DNA from: JBMOLL01 sp049325415
Lineage (GTDB): Bacteria > Bacteroidota > Bacteroidia > Bacteroidales > GCA-2748055
Assembly (NCBI GenBank): GCA_049325415.1
Contig: JBMOLL010000146.1
Coordinates: forward strand, 1-26,112
Length of the DNA stretch: 26,112 nt
Direction: 5' to 3'
The position numbers were made by a program, and so were the translations under genes. Numbering within the stretch: position 1 is the stretch's first letter; each line of letters starts with the position of its first letter. Shown here in pieces: positions 1-7,722 of the stretch. The notes beneath the pieces were generated by a model. The model worked only from the letters and a program-made list of their open reading frames with translations, had not been told where the DNA came from and did not search any database.

Positions 1-2
1 TG

Positions 3-74
3 TTTTATCAGCAAATCAAACAGATTTTATTCAAAGAGTCAGCAGAATTGAAAATTACGGGCATACCGGTTTAA
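3..74 (+). CDS. possible 3' end of a protein gene cut by the window edge
   Basis: One forward frame is open from base 3 to a TAA at 72-74 and reads as 23 residues ending KITGIPV, with ordinary soluble-protein composition (several Lys, Glu and Gln residues). It would be the C-terminus of a gene that begins left of the window. The other two forward frames are also open over much of this short stretch, so the call rests on composition alone. Too little is visible to suggest a function. Confidence 0.3.
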   Translation, partial: FYQQIKQILFKESAELKITGIPV

Positions 75-394
75 AAATGAAAATCTCAGTAAGATTTTGG
101 GGGTTGTGCAACAGTTACGTGTGTTGGGCTCCATTTTTTTCTTTCAAATATAGAAACAGGCCGGTAATGCAGCCTTTTTACCCATCCCGGAATAGACATT
201 TTTGTCCCGGATATGGGGATTTTATCCCTCACGGTTTTTTGAGGGTGTACAGGGGAGCAGGAAAATGAAAGTCTGAACCGGGTTTTTGATAAACTTCATT
301 TGTCATATAGAAAAAAGCAGTTAATTTTAGCTTCAGAGGATGAAATCAGCCTCAGGGGGTTATTGCCTGAATCATAGGCGATTCCAAGGAGAAG
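75..394. other. intergenic region upstream of the histidine kinase, with short inverted repeats
   Basis: No convincing gene lies here. Two short inverted repeats are visible. One is a bulged hairpin at 187-210, in which CCGG and GACA pair with TGTC and CCGG around a TTTT loop. The other is CCCTCA at 226-231 pairing with TGAGGG at 240-245. Neither is followed by a clean T-run, so they are poor terminators. I found no match to the Bacteroidetes TTG-N19-TAnnTTTG promoter. A ribosome-binding-site-like GGAG at 388-391 precedes the kinase ATG at 395. A long 5' leader for the kinase is possible but not shown. Confidence 0.4.
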
Positions 395-2434
395 ATGATC
401 AAGCACATTACATATCTTTTTGTTTTTGCCATGGCCGGTAGTCTGTCAGCCTGGTCGCAAAACTGGTCGGAAGACAGTTTACAGATTCGTTTCAATGAAA
501 CCAGGGGGCTGGAAAAGGCACGTGTATGCTATCAGTTAGCTTCGCTTTACTGTTATTCGGATACGGCAAAGGCAGCGTCGTACCTTGACCAGGCCCAGGC
601 GATCATCAACCGTAATTATGATGAGGAGATACAGGCCTATATTTATAAGTATCGATCCCGAATTGCTGAATCGATCAGTGAGGGTGCAAGCATGGAATAC
701 CTGAGAAAGGCAGCGGAACTGTTCCAGATCCTCAACAATTATCATGAAATCGGCTGGACCTGCAGGAAGATGGGGATTTTTTATTTCCATTTGGGTAATT
801 TCGACAAGTCACTATCCTATTTTGTCCTGGGTCAGCGGGCATTTGAGAAGGAGAATTATGCACCGGGAATTGCAGCTGTGGAGAACAGCCTGGGGGCCAT
901 CGACTACACCATGGGAAATAAGACTGAGGCAATGACCCATTATAACCGGGCCCTTGACTTTTACCGCAAGTCGGGGGATGAAGCAATGATTTGCACGGTC
1001 AAGGCTAATCTGGGCGTCATCTATTATGACCGGAATGATTTCGAAAAGGCTCTTGAACTATTCGGAGAAGCAGCAAACGGATTTCTTGAAGGCGGAAATT
1101 ATGAAGGTCTGGCCAGCGTATACAGCAATATTGCCCTTGTATATTCCAAACAGGGTTTTTCCCGAAAAGCTGCAGCAACGCTGAAGAAGGCGATTGACTA
1201 TGCAGAAAAGGGCGAAAGTCATTATTTCCTATCAATAGCCCTTAACAACATTGGTTCGGTATATACCGATATGAACCGGCTCGATTCGGCAGCCTATTAC
1301 CTGGAGCAGGGTCGTCGAGTTTCCGACTCCCTGGGATACAAAGATATTTACGTAGAGACCCTGGTGGAAAGTGCCCGTCTGATGGACTCGGCGCGTAACT
1401 ACAGGGAAGCCTACAGATACCAGGTGAAGGCCTCAGGGATCAGGGAGGATCTTTTTAACCAGGATGTTTCTTCGCGGATCGCTGAACTCAGTCTGAGCCA
1501 TGAACAGGAAATGAAGGAACAGGAGTTTGAGAAAGCGATGAATCAGAAAGAAATCCAGTCGATTCTAAACAAGATCTTCATACTACTCCTGGTGGTAACA
1601 GTAGCTGCCATTGTGCTGACAAGGCTTAACCTCAGGGCCAAGAAAAAGGCAAATAACCTGTTAAAGGAAAAGAATCAGCAGTTGAATGAGATCAACGAAC
1701 AACTGAAGAATTCGGAAGAGGCCCTGAAAAAACTTAACGCATCGAAAGACAGGTTGTTTTCCATTGTCGCACATGACCTGCGTAATCCGATTGCCGCAGT
1801 GACAGGCTTTTCAGAATTGCTTTCTTCTGAGTTTGATCATCTGGATGATACTACCCGCAAGGAGTATATCGCCCAGATTATCCAGGGTGTGCAGCGAACA
1901 CAGAACCTGCTTGAAAACCTGTTGATCTGGTCGAGATCACAGATGAAGTCTATCCGCTATAAGCCAGATTTCGTTCCGGTTTGCACACTACTTGAAGAAA
2001 GTATAAAGCCTCTGAAAATCAATCTGAATCACAAGAAAATATCCGTAAGCACTGATTGCAGAGGGAATGTTGACATTTTTGTAGACAGGGATATGATCCT
2101 TACTGTAGTCAGGAATCTCCTGATGAATGCCATTAAATTCAGTTTTCCCGGAGGTACGATAAACATCAGGGTCAGTAATGATGAAAGTAATTGTTACATT
2201 AAAATAACAGATCAGGGAATCGGGATACAACCTGAAATCCAGGAAAAGTTGCTGGATAAGAACTCCAATATTCATTCCACGCCCGGCACCTCCGGTGAAT
2301 CGGGTTCCGGCCTCGGTCTGGCGATATGTGTGGAATTCACTGAGACCAACAGGGGAACACTATCTGTTGACAGTGCACCGGGTAAGGGCAGCACCTTTAC
2401 TCTAAGTTTGCCACTCTACGTCGGAACTACCTGA
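395..2434 (+). CDS. TPR-containing membrane sensor histidine kinase
   Basis: This 679-residue protein is predicted to sense a periplasmic signal and autophosphorylate on histidine. It has an N-terminal signal peptide (about residues 1-21), tetratricopeptide-like helical repeats (about 40-350), one membrane helix (394-409), a coiled coil (about 415-450) and a kinase core. The H-box IVAHDLRNP places the phospho-acceptor at His460. The N-box is around RNLLMNAIKF (573-582), and the G boxes are DQGIGI (606-611) and GSGLGLAI (637-644). The ATG at 395 has GGAG seven bases upstream. There is no receiver domain and no adjacent response regulator, so it is an orphan kinase here and its partner cannot be named. 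Its 3' end overlaps the convergent msrA by 8 bp. The domain architecture is common in Bacteroidota; the signal sensed is unknown. Confidence 0.93.
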   Translation: MIKHITYLFVFAMAGSLSAWSQNWSEDSLQIRFNETRGLEKARVCYQLASLYCYSDTAKAASYLDQAQAIINRNYDEEIQAYIYKYRSRIAESISEGASMEYLRKAAELFQILNNYHEIGWTCRKMGIFYFHLGNFDKSLSYFVLGQRAFEKENYAPGIAAVENSLGAIDYTMGNKTEAMTHYNRALDFYRKSGDEAMICTVKANLGVIYYDRNDFEKALELFGEAANGFLEGGNYEGLASVYSNIALVYSKQGFSRKAAATLKKAIDYAEKGESHYFLSIALNNIGSVYTDMNRLDSAAYYLEQGRRVSDSLGYKDIYVETLVESARLMDSARNYREAYRYQVKASGIREDLFNQDVSSRIAELSLSHEQEMKEQEFEKAMNQKEIQSILNKIFILLLVVTVAAIVLTRLNLRAKKKANNLLKEKNQQLNEINEQLKNSEEALKKLNASKDRLFSIVAHDLRNPIAAVTGFSELLSSEFDHLDDTTRKEYIAQIIQGVQRTQNLLENLLIWSRSQMKSIRYKPDFVPVCTLLEESIKPLKINLNHKKISVSTDCRGNVDIFVDRDMILTVVRNLLMNAIKFSFPGGTINIRVSNDESNCYIKITDQGIGIQPEIQEKLLDKNSNIHSTPGTSGESGSGLGLAICVEFTETNRGTLSVDSAPGKGSTFTLSLPLYVGTT

Positions 2435-3065
2435 GCTTATCCCCGAAAACCTTTTCAAGTTTTTCCACTTTGGGCTTTATAACCATCCGGCAATACCCGG
2501 CATTCGGATTATTGGCGTAATATGCTTTGTGGTAATCTTCGGCCGGGTAAAATGAAGTGAACGGACTTACTTCGGTAACTACCGGGGTAGACCAGACTTT
2601 TTCCCTGTTTAGTGCATCGATAACATTTCTGGCCGTTTCTTCCTGTTCTTCCGTATGGTAAAAAATCACCGAGCGGTACTGCGTTCCCGTATCTGCTCCC
2701 TGCCGGTTCAGGGTTGTCGGATCATGCGTTGAGAAGAACACCTCCAGTAAATCCCTGAATGATATGACAGCAGGATCGAAAACAACCTGGATCACTTCGG
2801 CATGTCCGGTCAGACCCGAACAAACCTCTTTATAGGTAGGATTTTTTACCACCCCTCCCGAATACCCCGGGGTTACGGAGGTCACCCCTTTCAGCCTTGA
2901 AAAAACTGCTTCTGTACACCAGAAACAACCGCCTCCAAGGGTCACCGTTTCTGTATTTTTATTCTGTGTCTGCATGGTTATATCTGCTTGAAATAATTCT
3001 TTGTCTGAGCCGGACAACAGAATAAATGCAAAAACTGCCCCGGTAGCAAGGATTATTTTTCTCAT
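2427..3065 (-). CDS. msrA: exported peptide-methionine (S)-S-oxide reductase MsrA
   Basis: MsrA reduces the S-epimer of methionine sulfoxide in proteins, repairing oxidative damage. The catalytic motif GCFWC is intact, with the nucleophilic cysteine at residue 47 from the chosen start, followed by TEAVF. The family-typical segments GYSGG, TGHAEV and EDYHKAYY are also present. The N-terminus (MRK then a hydrophobic stretch to about residue 20) looks like a signal sequence or membrane anchor without a lipobox cysteine, so it probably works in the periplasm. I chose the ATG at 3065 because it gives a compact signal peptide; an ATG at 3086 and a TTG at 3089 are in-frame alternatives adding 7-8 residues. 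No MsrB domain is fused and none lies beside it. It is divergent from the AmmeMemoRadiSam genes and convergent with the histidine kinase. Confidence 0.93.
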   Translation of the reverse strand: MRKIILATGAVFAFILLSGSDKELFQADITMQTQNKNTETVTLGGGCFWCTEAVFSRLKGVTSVTPGYSGGVVKNPTYKEVCSGLTGHAEVIQVVFDPAVISFRDLLEVFFSTHDPTTLNRQGADTGTQYRSVIFYHTEEQEETARNVIDALNREKVWSTPVVTEVSPFTSFYPAEDYHKAYYANNPNAGYCRMVIKPKVEKLEKVFGDKLR

Positions 3066-3145
3066 TGGTAAAATGTATTTATCCATCAACCTTGCAGGAC
3101 CTTAAATGTTCATATGAGGATTGTAAAAAAGGTTAAATTTACAGA

Positions 3146-4153
3146 GTGAAGGAAGCAAGATATTACCGCCGCGACAAAGACGGAAAGATACGTTGTTCCC
3201 TTTGTCCGCATAGCTGCCTCCTGGGTCCGGGGCAGACGGGAGACTGTGGTATAAGGAGAAATAACGGAGAAATTCTGGAAGCAGCGGGTTACGGGATAAT
3301 TTCTTCTCTTGCAGTTGATCCTGTAGAGAAAAAACCCCTTTACCATTTCTATCCCGGTAGCCGGATCCTGTCTGTCGGTGGATTCGGATGCAACTTTCGC
3401 TGCGATTTCTGTCAGAATTTCGAAATCTCACAGATTCAAGCCGATCCGCCACAGTCAAACGCCTTTATTGACCCCCGGAGTCTTGCAGAACGTGCCACAC
3501 AGATCACCGGCAATATCGGACTGGCTTTCACCTACAACGAGCCCCTGATAGCTTTTGAATATGTGCTCGATACAGCAAGGATACTGAAAGAGGAAGCAGG
3601 GATGCAGGTGGTTCTGGTAAGCAATGGATTTGTGCAGCAGGCACCGCTTCGGGAACTCCTGCCCAGCACCGACGCCTGGAATGTAGACATCAAGAGTTTC
3701 AATAGAACTTTCTACAGAAACTATTGTCACGGTGAGCTTCAACCAGTTCTTAAAACTGCGGAGATGATCCGTTCTGCGGGAAAGCATCTTGAAATCACCT
3801 GCCTTGTGATTACGGGAAGAAATGACAGTACCGGGGAGATGGTGGAACTCACAAGGTGGATATCCGGTAACCTTGGACGCGAAACCGTTTTACACCTTTC
3901 ACGTTACTATCCCCGTTACAAATCAAGGGAACCCGCTACTCCCCCTGAAACTATGGAACTGCTTTACATGGTTGCCAAGGAGAATCTTGACAATGTTTAC
4001 ACCGGAAATCTTCCGGAAAGAGATGGCAACGACAGTACCTGCCCGGGATGCGGAACCGTGTATATCCGAAGAGCGGGCTACCGGATCCTGCAAAACAGCC
4101 TAGTAGATAACCAATGCCCCCAATGCGGGAAAATTCTATATGGAAAGTTCTGA
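3146..4153 (+). CDS. amrS: AmmeMemoRadiSam system radical SAM enzyme
   Basis: This 335-residue radical SAM protein is related to pyruvate formate-lyase activating enzymes. The [4Fe-4S]-binding motif is CNFRCDFC (Cys82, Cys86, Cys89), inside the family-typical GCNFRCDFCQNFEISQ. An N-terminal cysteine cluster (Cys17, Cys20, Cys24, Cys34) and a C-terminal zinc-ribbon-like pair of CxxC motifs (299-302 and 324-327) may bind further metal. The start is a GTG at 3146, giving MKEARYYRRD, which fits the family's N-terminus. A TAAATTTA sequence at 3134-3141 resembles a -7 box, but I see no matching -33 element. The Memo partner starts inside its last codons (14-bp overlap), which implies co-translation. 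The substrate of this system is not established; family membership is secure, function is not. Confidence 0.93.
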   Translation: MKEARYYRRDKDGKIRCSLCPHSCLLGPGQTGDCGIRRNNGEILEAAGYGIISSLAVDPVEKKPLYHFYPGSRILSVGGFGCNFRCDFCQNFEISQIQADPPQSNAFIDPRSLAERATQITGNIGLAFTYNEPLIAFEYVLDTARILKEEAGMQVVLVSNGFVQQAPLRELLPSTDAWNVDIKSFNRTFYRNYCHGELQPVLKTAEMIRSAGKHLEITCLVITGRNDSTGEMVELTRWISGNLGRETVLHLSRYYPRYKSREPATPPETMELLYMVAKENLDNVYTGNLPERDGNDSTCPGCGTVYIRRAGYRILQNSLVDNQCPQCGKILYGKF

Positions 4154-5006
4154 TATACTGAATACCCCGAGGATGCCAGCTGTACAGGGAAGGTTTTATC
4201 CTGCCGGCGAAGACGAAATAAAAGCTTCCATTGAACAGATGATCGCAGGCAGGCCATACAGTCCTTTGACAGTGCAGGGCATTATCGGCGCCGTGCTGCC
4301 CCATGCCGGACATATTTTTTCCGGCTGGCAGACAGTTCCGCTTTTTCTGACGCTCAGGCATAGTCATTTTCAGCCTGAAACTATTATAATTCTGCATCCC
4401 AATCATTCGGGCCGGGGCAGCAGAATTGCCATTGATCCTCACTGCTGCTGGGAAAACAGCCTTGGAAAGGTGTGGCTTGATCATGAACTGGGAATGAGCA
4501 GCGGACTGAGTTACGATGCCCTGCCCCACCGCTTTGAACACTCGGCGGAGGTGATCGTTCCTTTTATCCAGTATTTCTCCGGGCAGAAGCTTCCCCGTAT
4601 CCTTCCCGTATGTATGTTTGATCAGTCGTATGGAGCAGCTGAACTCGCCGCAGAGGCGCTGTTGAATGCCCTGGAAAAGACGGGAAGAAAGGTTCTGATC
4701 ATCGCCTCAAGTGATTTCAGTCATTATGAAGCACCGAAAACCGGGTTTGACAAGGACCAGCTTTTACTGGACCGGATCTTTTCGAGGGATCCGGAGGGTC
4801 TTATACATACGGCCAGCAGGGAGCATATTACTGCCTGCGGAACAGGCCCTATTGCAGCGCTTTTACTGGCAGCGGGGAAGCTCTGTGGCAATTATTCCGT
4901 TCAGACCCTTGCCCGAGGGCATTCAGGGGATATCTATCCATCAGAATCAGTGGTTGATTATATTTCCCTTCTCGTATTCAGCGGGATGCAGGAGAAACAG
5001 TCCTGA
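4140..5006 (+). CDS. amrB: AmmeMemoRadiSam system protein B (Memo family)
   Basis: This 288-residue Memo-family protein belongs to a fold related to non-heme-iron class III dioxygenases. Visible motifs are PHAGH (54-58), HPNHS (86-90), HSAEV (134-138), SSDFSH (190-195) and ACGTGP (232-237). By position His55, His89 and Cys233 correspond to the metal-binding His/His/Cys set described for human MEMO1; that alignment is by eye. It overlaps amrS by 14 bp, so the two are almost certainly made together. The third usual member, AMMECR1 (protein A), is neither fused to it nor present in the window: the protein ends soon after the Memo domain. A weak hairpin at 5105-5123 lies downstream. Confidence 0.9.
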   Translation: MESSDILNTPRMPAVQGRFYPAGEDEIKASIEQMIAGRPYSPLTVQGIIGAVLPHAGHIFSGWQTVPLFLTLRHSHFQPETIIILHPNHSGRGSRIAIDPHCCWENSLGKVWLDHELGMSSGLSYDALPHRFEHSAEVIVPFIQYFSGQKLPRILPVCMFDQSYGAAELAAEALLNALEKTGRKVLIIASSDFSHYEAPKTGFDKDQLLLDRIFSRDPEGLIHTASREHITACGTGPIAALLLAAGKLCGNYSVQTLARGHSGDIYPSESVVDYISLLVFSGMQEKQS

Positions 5007-5104
5007 AAGGAAGTACAGGTGCGTTGATAATATAGCTGACCCACTTTAGATCCTGCGGGAGGAAAGAGATTGTTAAAATTTATCCTGTGGCCTTATTTTG
5101 CTGC

Positions 5105-5123
5105 CCATACAATAAATGTATGG
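5105..5123 (+). terminator. weak hairpin downstream of the Memo gene, possible terminator
   Basis: CCATACA (5105-5111) pairs perfectly with TGTATGG (5117-5123) around a five-base loop, followed by the T/A-rich TTTATAATTATTT. It lies 98 bp after the amrB stop. The stem is short and AT-rich, so termination here is only possible. It would separate amrSB transcription from the small-RNA promoter at 5206. Confidence 0.3.
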
Positions 5124-5205
5124 TTTATAATTATTTAACAATTGGCAGGGAATAACCCGAAGATTTTTACGTAGTGCCGTTGATTGAAAAAAGATTTGTG
5201 AAGAG

Positions 5206-5235
5206 TTGGATATTAAAATTATTACTCTATATTTG
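5206..5235 (+). promoter_or_regulatory. Bacteroidetes-type promoter for the candidate small RNA
   Basis: TTG at 5206-5208 is separated by exactly 19 bases from TATATTTG at 5228-5235. This matches the Bacteroidetes sigma-ABfr consensus (-33 TTG, -7 TAnnTTTG) in every fixed position and is the best promoter match I found in the window. Transcription would begin near 5240. The only thing downstream before the terminator at 5294 is a stretch with no significant ORF, which points to a small RNA. Confidence 0.7.
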
Positions 5236-5240
5236 CTCCT

Positions 5241-5328
5241 GTAATGACGTATTACTAAGGTTCTAACCCTGAAACTAAGTCTATATTGCAAGGGATCCTG
5301 TGCATCAAAAGCACAGGATCTTTTTTTT
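5241..5328 (+). ncRNA. candidate small RNA of about 88 nt
   Basis: The call rests on a full promoter match (5206-5235) and a strong intrinsic terminator (5294-5328) framing a stretch too short for a protein gene. The predicted transcript starts near 5240. It has a 5' hairpin in which GTAAT (5241-5245) pairs with ATTAC (5251-5255), a mostly unpaired middle (about 5256-5293), and the terminator hairpin with a T-tract. Its only ATG (5244) would encode four residues. I do not recognise an RNA family; it is too short for the 6S-like RNA of Bacteroidales. A regulatory RNA acting on other mRNAs is the simplest reading. Transcription has not been shown, and the exact 5' end is inferred. Confidence 0.55.
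5294..5328 (+). terminator. strong intrinsic terminator of the candidate small RNA
   Basis: GATCCTGTGC (5294-5303) pairs perfectly over 10 bp with GCACAGGATC (5311-5320) around the loop ATCAAAA, followed by eight T residues (5321-5328). On the plus strand this is a textbook rho-independent terminator. Its T-tract runs into the TAA stop (5327-5329) of the convergent DUF1080 gene. On the minus strand the hairpin is not followed by a T-run, so it is probably one-directional. Confidence 0.9.
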
Positions 5329-5992
5329 AATCCCGGAGCAAATATACGGATCGGAATTCTATAGGGGCACCTTCGCTTTGCAGTCCAATTTTCCCTGAAG
5401 TAACCGAAGTTCCTGTTGCCGTGTTCTGCAGTACTCCGTTCACTTTCACGGTTATAGTGTCCTGTCTGACTGTTATATCATAGCTATTCCATTCACCGGC
5501 AGGTAATTCGCTGGAAGGATTTAGCTTTGAAACGATAAGATTTGTCTTATCCACCCTTTCGTTGAAGTCGGTTCCTCCAATGGCGATAAAGTCACCTGCA
5601 GAATTATGAAGTAACTGGCATTCGATGCATGGAGGAAAGGGGTCGCCCTTACCCGAGATGTGCAGAAAAACACCGCTGTTTCCCGGATTTTCCGGCCAGC
5701 GCCATTCAACATGTAAGCGATATGACGAATATACTTCTTTCGTTTGCATGTAGCCGAAATCACCCCTGCACCGGATAAGGTCATCCGAGATCTTCCAGAC
5801 ATCGTCGGCCGAAAGGCTGGAGTCGGCCAGTACAAAGTCCCAGCCGTCAAAACTTTTTCCATCCCACAGCCTTACGGTATCTGCTGCCTGTACGTTTTGT
5901 TTGCCAACTGATGCCCTTTTATTGTTTATGATAATCACTATACTCAGCAAGAGTACGATACCAAAAAAGAACAGGTTCAGGTACTTTTTCAT
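5327..5992 (-). CDS. DUF1080 (3-keto-disaccharide hydrolase-like) protein with N-terminal membrane anchor
   Basis: This 221-residue protein has an N-terminal hydrophobic segment (about residues 4-23), likely a signal anchor or uncleaved signal peptide, then one DUF1080 domain (about 40-220) with a concanavalin-like beta-sandwich pattern. Family hallmarks visible are LWDGKSFDGWDF near the domain start, the WRWPENPGNSGVFLH segment, IECQLL, and the closing GKIGLQSEGAPIEFRSVYL. Some DUF1080 proteins hydrolyse 3-keto-glycosides; no 3-keto-forming oxidoreductase lies nearby, so the substrate is open. It is monocistronic, and its stop codon lies inside the T-tract of the convergent small-RNA terminator. 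A TACTTTCG box at 6016-6023 may be its -7 element. Confidence 0.88.
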   Translation of the reverse strand: MKKYLNLFFFGIVLLLSIVIIINNKRASVGKQNVQAADTVRLWDGKSFDGWDFVLADSSLSADDVWKISDDLIRCRGDFGYMQTKEVYSSYRLHVEWRWPENPGNSGVFLHISGKGDPFPPCIECQLLHNSAGDFIAIGGTDFNERVDKTNLIVSKLNPSSELPAGEWNSYDITVRQDTITVKVNGVLQNTATGTSVTSGKIGLQSEGAPIEFRSVYLLRD

Positions 5993-6015
5993 TTTTTAAG
6001 GTTTTGGATTCCAGA

Positions 6016-6023
6016 CGAAAGTA
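6016..6023 (-). promoter_or_regulatory. possible -7 box for the DUF1080 gene
   Basis: On the minus strand this reads TACTTTCG, one base from TAnnTTTG, about 24 bases before the ATG at 5992. I do not see a TTG at the expected 19-base spacing, so the match is partial. Confidence 0.3.
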
Positions 6024-6121
6024 AGGAACTTTTTGGATTTCGGGCTATAGCTGTCCCTGTATCATGGGCAGGGAAGCTAATTATTTTTGGTCCTGTTGTA
6101 AGCAACTGCCTTCATAAATAG

Positions 6122-6129
6122 TATATTCG
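6122..6129 (+). promoter_or_regulatory. possible -7 box for the sugar transporter gene
   Basis: TATATTCG differs from TAnnTTTG at one base and lies about 30 bases before the ATG at 6160. The nearest upstream TTG is 23 rather than 19 bases away, so only half of the promoter is supported. Confidence 0.3.
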
Positions 6130-6159
6130 GGTTTTCAATAAAACTTCAAAACTACAACT

Positions 6160-7602
6160 ATGACAAATCAGATCAAGCAAAACAAGGCGCTTGTGGTAGT
6201 TATTGCGGCTATTGCTGCTACCGGGGGCTTGCTTTTTGGCTTTGATACCGGTGTTATTTCCGGAGCCAAGCAATTTTTCAGGCAATTGTGGGAACTGAGC
6301 GATAAGCAGGTCGAGTGGATCACCACTGCCGGGCTGATTGGCGCTATTGCCGGTGCAGCGTTCAGCGGGAGACTGACCGACAGGCTTGGCCGGCGTGTGG
6401 TTATTCTTGCATCAGCCGTTATTTTTGGAGTTGGTGCCATCTGGACAGGTGCTGCAGGCAGTCCGACCTCACTTTTTATAGGAAGGCTTTTTCTCGGAAT
6501 AGCCATTGGCGTATCTTCCTATACCGTACCCCTGTACATTGCTGAGTTATCCCCCAGCAAGCACCGGGGGGCACTGGTTAGCGCCTTCCAGTTAATGATC
6601 ACCATCGGGATCCTTGTATCCTACCTCAGCGATAAGGGCTTTATTGTTGAGAATGGCAAGGTAGGCGTGCTTTCCAACCTCCTTATCAATATGGGCTTTT
6701 CCGTTGACTTTTACAGTTGCTGGAGGCCAATGTTCTACATCGGGATTATTCCCGCACTGATCCTCCTTATCGGGATGCTGTTCCTGCCTGAGACCCCGAG
6801 ATTCCTTATCAGTAAAGGAAAAGAGGAAGCCGGGAGAAAGATCCTTCAGCGGATTGAGGAACCCGGACAGGTGGAGCCCTCCATCGCCAAGATGAAGGAA
6901 GAAATTGCTTTTGCCAAGAAAAACAAGGCCGGAGCCGGTGATATCCTGAAGCCCTGGTTAAGGAATGCAATGATCATCGGGATTGGGATCATGTTCGTGC
7001 AGCAGTTTGTCGGGATCAATACCGTGATCTATTACAGTCCGGAAATCTTTGCGAAGGCAGGTTTTGCAAGCGTCGACAGTCAGCTGACCGCCACCGTTAC
7101 CGTAGGTCTTGTCAATGTTTTCTTTACCATTGTATCGATGTTTATTATCGACCGGATCGGGAGAAGGAAACTGTATTTCTTTGGTCTTACCGGAATTACC
7201 ATAGCCCTTATTGCCCTTGGAATCAGTTTTGCCCTTATGGATAAACTGGGTGATTCCATCAAGATGATCACGGTCATCTCCATCCTCTTTTACATCCTCT
7301 TCTTTGCCATTTCGCTCGGGCCTTTGGGCTGGCTGATCATCTCAGAGGTTTATCCCCTGCACCTCAGGGGCACAGGAAGCAGTATCGGAGCCTTATCCAA
7401 CTGGACCTTCAATGCCATCGTTACTTTCACCTTCCTTTCCCTGCTGAAACTCCTCGGACCTTCAGGGGCATTTTTCCTCTATGCCGCGATTGGGGTAATC
7501 GGTTTAATCTGGGGCGTTAAATTTATTCCCGAGACCAAGGGAAAAACGCTTGAGCAGATCGAGGAACACTGGCGATCGGGTAAAAAACCAAATGAATTAT
7601 AA
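6160..7602 (+). CDS. MFS sugar porter (XylE/GLUT-type sugar:proton symporter)
   Basis: This 480-residue inner-membrane protein with about 12 hydrophobic helices belongs to the sugar porter family. Signature motifs are GGLLFGFDTGVISGA (22-36), DRLGRR (74-79), PETPRFL (210-216), QQFVGINTVIYYSP (281-294), a second DRIGRR (331-336) and PETKGKTLEQIE (457-468). Residues matching sugar contacts in E. coli XylE (Gln168, Gln288, Gln289, Asn294, Trp392) appear present as Gln143, Gln281, Gln282, Asn287 and Trp391, judged by motif position. It should import a monosaccharide such as xylose, glucose, galactose or arabinose with protons. No sugar catabolic gene is adjacent, so the sugar is undecided. It stands alone, with a strong terminator at 7622-7648. 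Confidence 0.93.
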   Translation: MTNQIKQNKALVVVIAAIAATGGLLFGFDTGVISGAKQFFRQLWELSDKQVEWITTAGLIGAIAGAAFSGRLTDRLGRRVVILASAVIFGVGAIWTGAAGSPTSLFIGRLFLGIAIGVSSYTVPLYIAELSPSKHRGALVSAFQLMITIGILVSYLSDKGFIVENGKVGVLSNLLINMGFSVDFYSCWRPMFYIGIIPALILLIGMLFLPETPRFLISKGKEEAGRKILQRIEEPGQVEPSIAKMKEEIAFAKKNKAGAGDILKPWLRNAMIIGIGIMFVQQFVGINTVIYYSPEIFAKAGFASVDSQLTATVTVGLVNVFFTIVSMFIIDRIGRRKLYFFGLTGITIALIALGISFALMDKLGDSIKMITVISILFYILFFAISLGPLGWLIISEVYPLHLRGTGSSIGALSNWTFNAIVTFTFLSLLKLLGPSGAFFLYAAIGVIGLIWGVKFIPETKGKTLEQIEEHWRSGKKPNEL

Positions 7603-7621
7603 TATTGAATATCTGAATTAT

Positions 7622-7648
7622 AAGCCCGGAGTAATCCGGGCTTTTTTT
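7622..7648 (+). terminator. intrinsic terminator after the sugar transporter
   Basis: AAGCCCGGA (7622-7630) pairs perfectly with TCCGGGCTT (7635-7643) around a GTAA loop and is followed by a T-run to 7648. It begins 20 bp after the transporter stop and isolates it from the next gene. Confidence 0.92.
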
Positions 7649-7722
7649 ATGGGATTAATTTTTTGGCACAGCATTTGAATGGGTGAGATCAAAACCTGAT
7701 TATTCATTTAAATACGGGAGCT

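Noticed and set aside
77..268. 63-residue open frame in the left intergenic region
   Set aside because: Rich in Phe, Tyr, Cys and Arg with no family resemblance, no ribosome-binding site and hairpins inside it; it looks like non-coding sequence.
3951..4541. 196-residue open frame on the minus strand across the amrS-amrB junction
   Set aside because: Both plus-strand genes here match known families with intact motifs; the opposite frame has no recognisable features.
5241..5328. 6S-like RNA, tRNA or riboswitch at the candidate small-RNA locus
   Set aside because: Too short for 6S RNA, no cloverleaf or CCA end, and no downstream co-directional gene within reach for a riboswitch to control.
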